Notes under the pieces: model-generated
The model's database searches: none
Seen by the model: only the letters and a program-made list of their open reading frames with translations
What the model was told of the DNA's origin: nothing
Translations under genes and position numbers: made by a program
In this document: positions 62,142-64,000 of the stretch, one piece after another
Layout of the letters: each line of letters starts with the position of its first letter
How positions within the stretch are numbered: the first letter of the stretch is position 1
DNA from: Gallibacter sp963634825
GTDB lineage: Bacteria > Bacillota > Clostridia > Peptostreptococcales > Anaerovoracaceae
DNA length: 64,000 bases
Direction of reading: 5' to 3'
Assembly: GCA_963634825.1 (NCBI GenBank)
Contig: CAVHCP010000003.1
Span: 1-64,000, forward strand

Positions 62142-62833
62142 TATTTATAGGGCCTTTAGTAAATGCACTTGGCATATTTGTAGGCGGTATAGCAGGCACC
62201 GCCATAGGCGACAGGATTTCGGACAGGCTAAATGAGATAATGATGCAGGCTCTGGGTCTTGCAACCATCTATATAGGCATAAACGGAGCGCTCGTCGGCG
62301 AAAATGTGATGATCTGCATTATTTCACTTATAGTAGGTGGCATTATAGGCTTTTTTTGCGACCTTGAGGGCAAGATGAATAACCTTGGCAGTTTTATGGA
62401 AAGAAAGCTTGGTAAAATTAAGATCTTAAAAAAATCAGGGAAGTTTACAGAAGGTTTTATAACTGCGACAGTTGTCAGCTGTACAGGAGGCATGGCTATT
62501 GTTGGAAGCATTTCCAGCGGTATGAATCTTGATCATAGCGTTATGTTTTCAAAAGCAATTATGGATATGTGCATCGGATTGATTTTGGCAACAACGCTTT
62601 CCATCGGAGTGGCCTTTGCAAGCTTGCCCCTGCTTCTTTATGAGGGAGCCTTGACATTGATAGCTTCTAAAATTGGTTCGTTTTTACCGCAAACGACAAT
62701 AAATGAAATGGCTTGTGCAGGTTGCGTATTGATAATAGCAATAGGAATAAATATTCTCGGTATAATGAAAATAAAGGTCGCAGACCTTTTGCCGGCTGCT
62801 TTTGTTCCGATATTGCTTTGTACATTTATGTAA
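62138..62833 (+). CDS. DUF554 membrane protein
   Basis: A 231-residue protein with about six or seven helices and the DUF554 features GPLVNALGIFVGGIAGTAIGDRIS near the start, CTGGMAIVGSISSG, and ACAGCVLIIAIGINILGIMKIKVADLLPA near the end. Possibly a transporter; substrate unknown. Confidence 0.85.
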   Translation: MIFIGPLVNALGIFVGGIAGTAIGDRISDRLNEIMMQALGLATIYIGINGALVGENVMICIISLIVGGIIGFFCDLEGKMNNLGSFMERKLGKIKILKKSGKFTEGFITATVVSCTGGMAIVGSISSGMNLDHSVMFSKAIMDMCIGLILATTLSIGVAFASLPLLLYEGALTLIASKIGSFLPQTTINEMACAGCVLIIAIGINILGIMKIKVADLLPAAFVPILLCTFM

Positions 62834-62846
62834 GGGAGAAACTTAT

Positions 62847-63413
62847 ATGCTAAAACAAAAAAGAAAATCATCGATGACAAAAATACTTGTAGCACTTTTA
62901 ATATTTGTGCTTTGCTTTGCTATGAGCTCGTGTGGCAAAAAGCAGCAGTATTCGGACTTTAAAGAGGGTACGACGACAGTCGAATTCGGGGATATCACGA
63001 TAGATATTCCGACTGCATGGGAAAAGGACGAGGAAAATAGTAATGACAGCGGTATATGGTATCATAAAATTCAAAACAAGGTAACTCAGAGTATGTTTTA
63101 CATAAGTACGGGAAAGACAAAAAAAGATTTTGACAGTACTGATACAGAAAATGAATTTTTTGATAAATATATAAGCGAGCTTTCTCGAACAGAGGGCGTT
63201 GATGCGAGAGGGATGTCTGAGCCAAAGGAGATGACACTTGATGGATATAAGACAAGATATCTCGAATATGAGCAGGATATAGATCACAAAACATATCAGG
63301 TAAAGACATACTTAGTTTTAAAGGGAAAGACATATTATAATATTTCATTTGGTACATTTGTAGATAATGAAGAAGATTTTGAGCAGGCATTTGCAACATT
63401 AAAAATCAAATAA
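62847..63413 (+). CDS. putative lipoprotein
   Basis: A 188-residue protein with a signal sequence (ILVALLIFVLCFAMSSCGKK) whose Cys after AMSS fits a lipobox, so it should be lipid-anchored outside the membrane. The rest (YSDFKEGTTTVEFGDITIDIP... YYNISFGTFVDNEEDFEQAFATLKIK) resembles small PsbP/DUF1795-like surface proteins, not firmly. ATG 62847 follows AAGGGAGA; an upstream ATG lies in the DUF554 gene. Confidence 0.7.
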   Translation: MLKQKRKSSMTKILVALLIFVLCFAMSSCGKKQQYSDFKEGTTTVEFGDITIDIPTAWEKDEENSNDSGIWYHKIQNKVTQSMFYISTGKTKKDFDSTDTENEFFDKYISELSRTEGVDARGMSEPKEMTLDGYKTRYLEYEQDIDHKTYQVKTYLVLKGKTYYNISFGTFVDNEEDFEQAFATLKIK

Positions 63414-63447
63414 TCAGACCACTTAAAATAAAAAGAGTAATTTGCGC

Positions 63448-63484
63448 AAAAATGCTGTATATATACAGTAGGAGCAATTTTTTG
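63448..63484 (+). terminator. probable terminator before dnaG
   Basis: CTGTATATATACAG (63455-63468) is a perfect palindrome, extended by TGCT (63453-63456) and AGCA-like bases (63473-63476), then ATTTTTTG. Placed between the lipoprotein gene and dnaG. Confidence 0.5.
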
Positions 63485-63499
63485 TGAAGAGGAGAGAAA

Positions 63500-64000
63500 G
63501 TGGCGCAAACTATAAGAAATAATGTAGTAGACGAAATTAAAAGCAGGTGTAATATAGTTGATGTTATTGGCAGTGTAGTTACTCTAAAAAAGAGTGGCAA
63601 AAACTACCAAGGGCTTTGCCCATTTCACAATGAAAAGACACCTTCTTTTGTTGTGTCTGACGAAAAACAACATTTTACTTGCTTTGGATGCGGTACTTCG
63701 GGCGATGTGATAACCTTTGTCGAAAAATATTACAACCTGACTTTTCAAGAGGCATTGCAAAAGCTCGCAGATTATTGTGGCGTCAAAATAGAAAACAGAT
63801 ATGCAAAAAGCGAGAAAAAAGAAATATATTATGAGGTAAATAAAGAGGCTGCTACATTCTTTTTTAAAGAGCTTAGAAAAAATAAAAATCCCGGACTTGA
63901 TTATATGATAAAAAGAGGGCTTTCCGCCCAAACCTTGCATACTTTTGGCATTGGATATGCCGATGCGCAGTGGGACAGTTTATATAGATTTTTGAAGGGA
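63500..64000 (+). CDS. dnaG: DNA primase, N-terminal part (runs off the window)
   Basis: The first 167 codons of DnaG, which makes RNA primers at the replication fork. GTG 63500 follows GAGGAGAG. The zinc-binding domain is complete: LCPFHNEKTPSFVV and FTCFGCGTSGDVITFV (Cys-x2-His and Cys-x2-Cys). The frame is open to the last base. The RNA polymerase domain lies beyond the window; rpoD usually follows. Confidence 0.95.
   Translation, partial: MAQTIRNNVVDEIKSRCNIVDVIGSVVTLKKSGKNYQGLCPFHNEKTPSFVVSDEKQHFTCFGCGTSGDVITFVEKYYNLTFQEALQKLADYCGVKIENRYAKSEKKEIYYEVNKEAATFFFKELRKNKNPGLDYMIKRGLSAQTLHTFGIGYADAQWDSLYRFLKG

Overview
The window looks like chromosomal DNA of a low-GC, anaerobic, fermentative member of the Clostridia (Firmicutes). 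Pointers: A/T-rich codon use, strong AGGAGG-type ribosome sites, tRNA genes with encoded CCA ends, an IspH-ribosomal protein S1 fusion (a clostridial trait), mreBCD/mrdA/rodA and TagO-type wall genes, and a butyryl-CoA dehydrogenase / EtfBA / [FeFe] hydrogenase / Nfn set with no respiratory genes in view. A family such as Anaerovoracaceae is possible, but that is a guess.

Layout. 1-358: tail of an upstream unit, a terminator and an imperfect palindrome. 359-6635: a compact, overlapping Tad/Flp pilus operon (ATPase, two inner-membrane proteins, Flp1-type pilin, three TadE/TadG-like proteins, a DUF6382 protein). 6736-17296: housekeeping and small-molecule genes (rarA, ispH-S1, GNAT, PPTase, EamA transporter, recX, tcdA, coaB, rmuC, metallophosphoesterase, small membrane protein). 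17444-22158: topA, hslVU, YigZ. 22244-23722: fifteen tRNA genes from one strong promoter. 23767-27868: tdk, a long non-coding stretch with nested hairpins, then an ABC-2 exporter whose first permease is frameshifted. 27964-33080: proB, xerD, tagO, nrdR, cmk, a DUF1015-like gene. 33210-41179: radC and the elongation cluster mreBCD-mrdA-minD, with convergent rodA. 41346-45298: RNase Y, cysteine desulfurase and thiI. 45440-51923: bcd-etfBA, hydrogenase, prmA, rsmE. 51975-64000: class A PBP (minus), comEC, holA, nfnAB, thiN (minus), DUF975 and DUF554 membrane proteins, a lipoprotein and the start of dnaG.

How the genes fit together. Bcd-EtfAB can reduce crotonyl-CoA while passing low-potential electrons to ferredoxin; the hydrogenase and Nfn are outlets for that ferredoxin. 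MreBCD, MrdA (PBP2) and RodA form the elongasome, and the class A PBP and TagO-like transferase add wall synthesis. Cysteine desulfurase and ThiI together make 4-thiouridine in tRNA.

Most unusual signals: (1) two long imperfect palindromes, at about 24463-24690 and 39818-40060, share a 79-bp core (69 of 79 positions identical by eye, opposite orientation) but have unrelated, copy-specific outer arms that are themselves inverted repeats; the second fills a convergent spacer and its arms look like a bidirectional terminator. (2) A perfect internal ribosome site and in-frame ATG sit exactly at the IspH/S1 junction, so one reading frame may give both a fusion and a free S1. (3) Two promoters place the transcription start on or beside the start codon, suggesting leaderless mRNAs. 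(4) rodA and rny have divergent promoters sharing one -10 region. All coordinates and motifs were read by eye; no search or folding was run.
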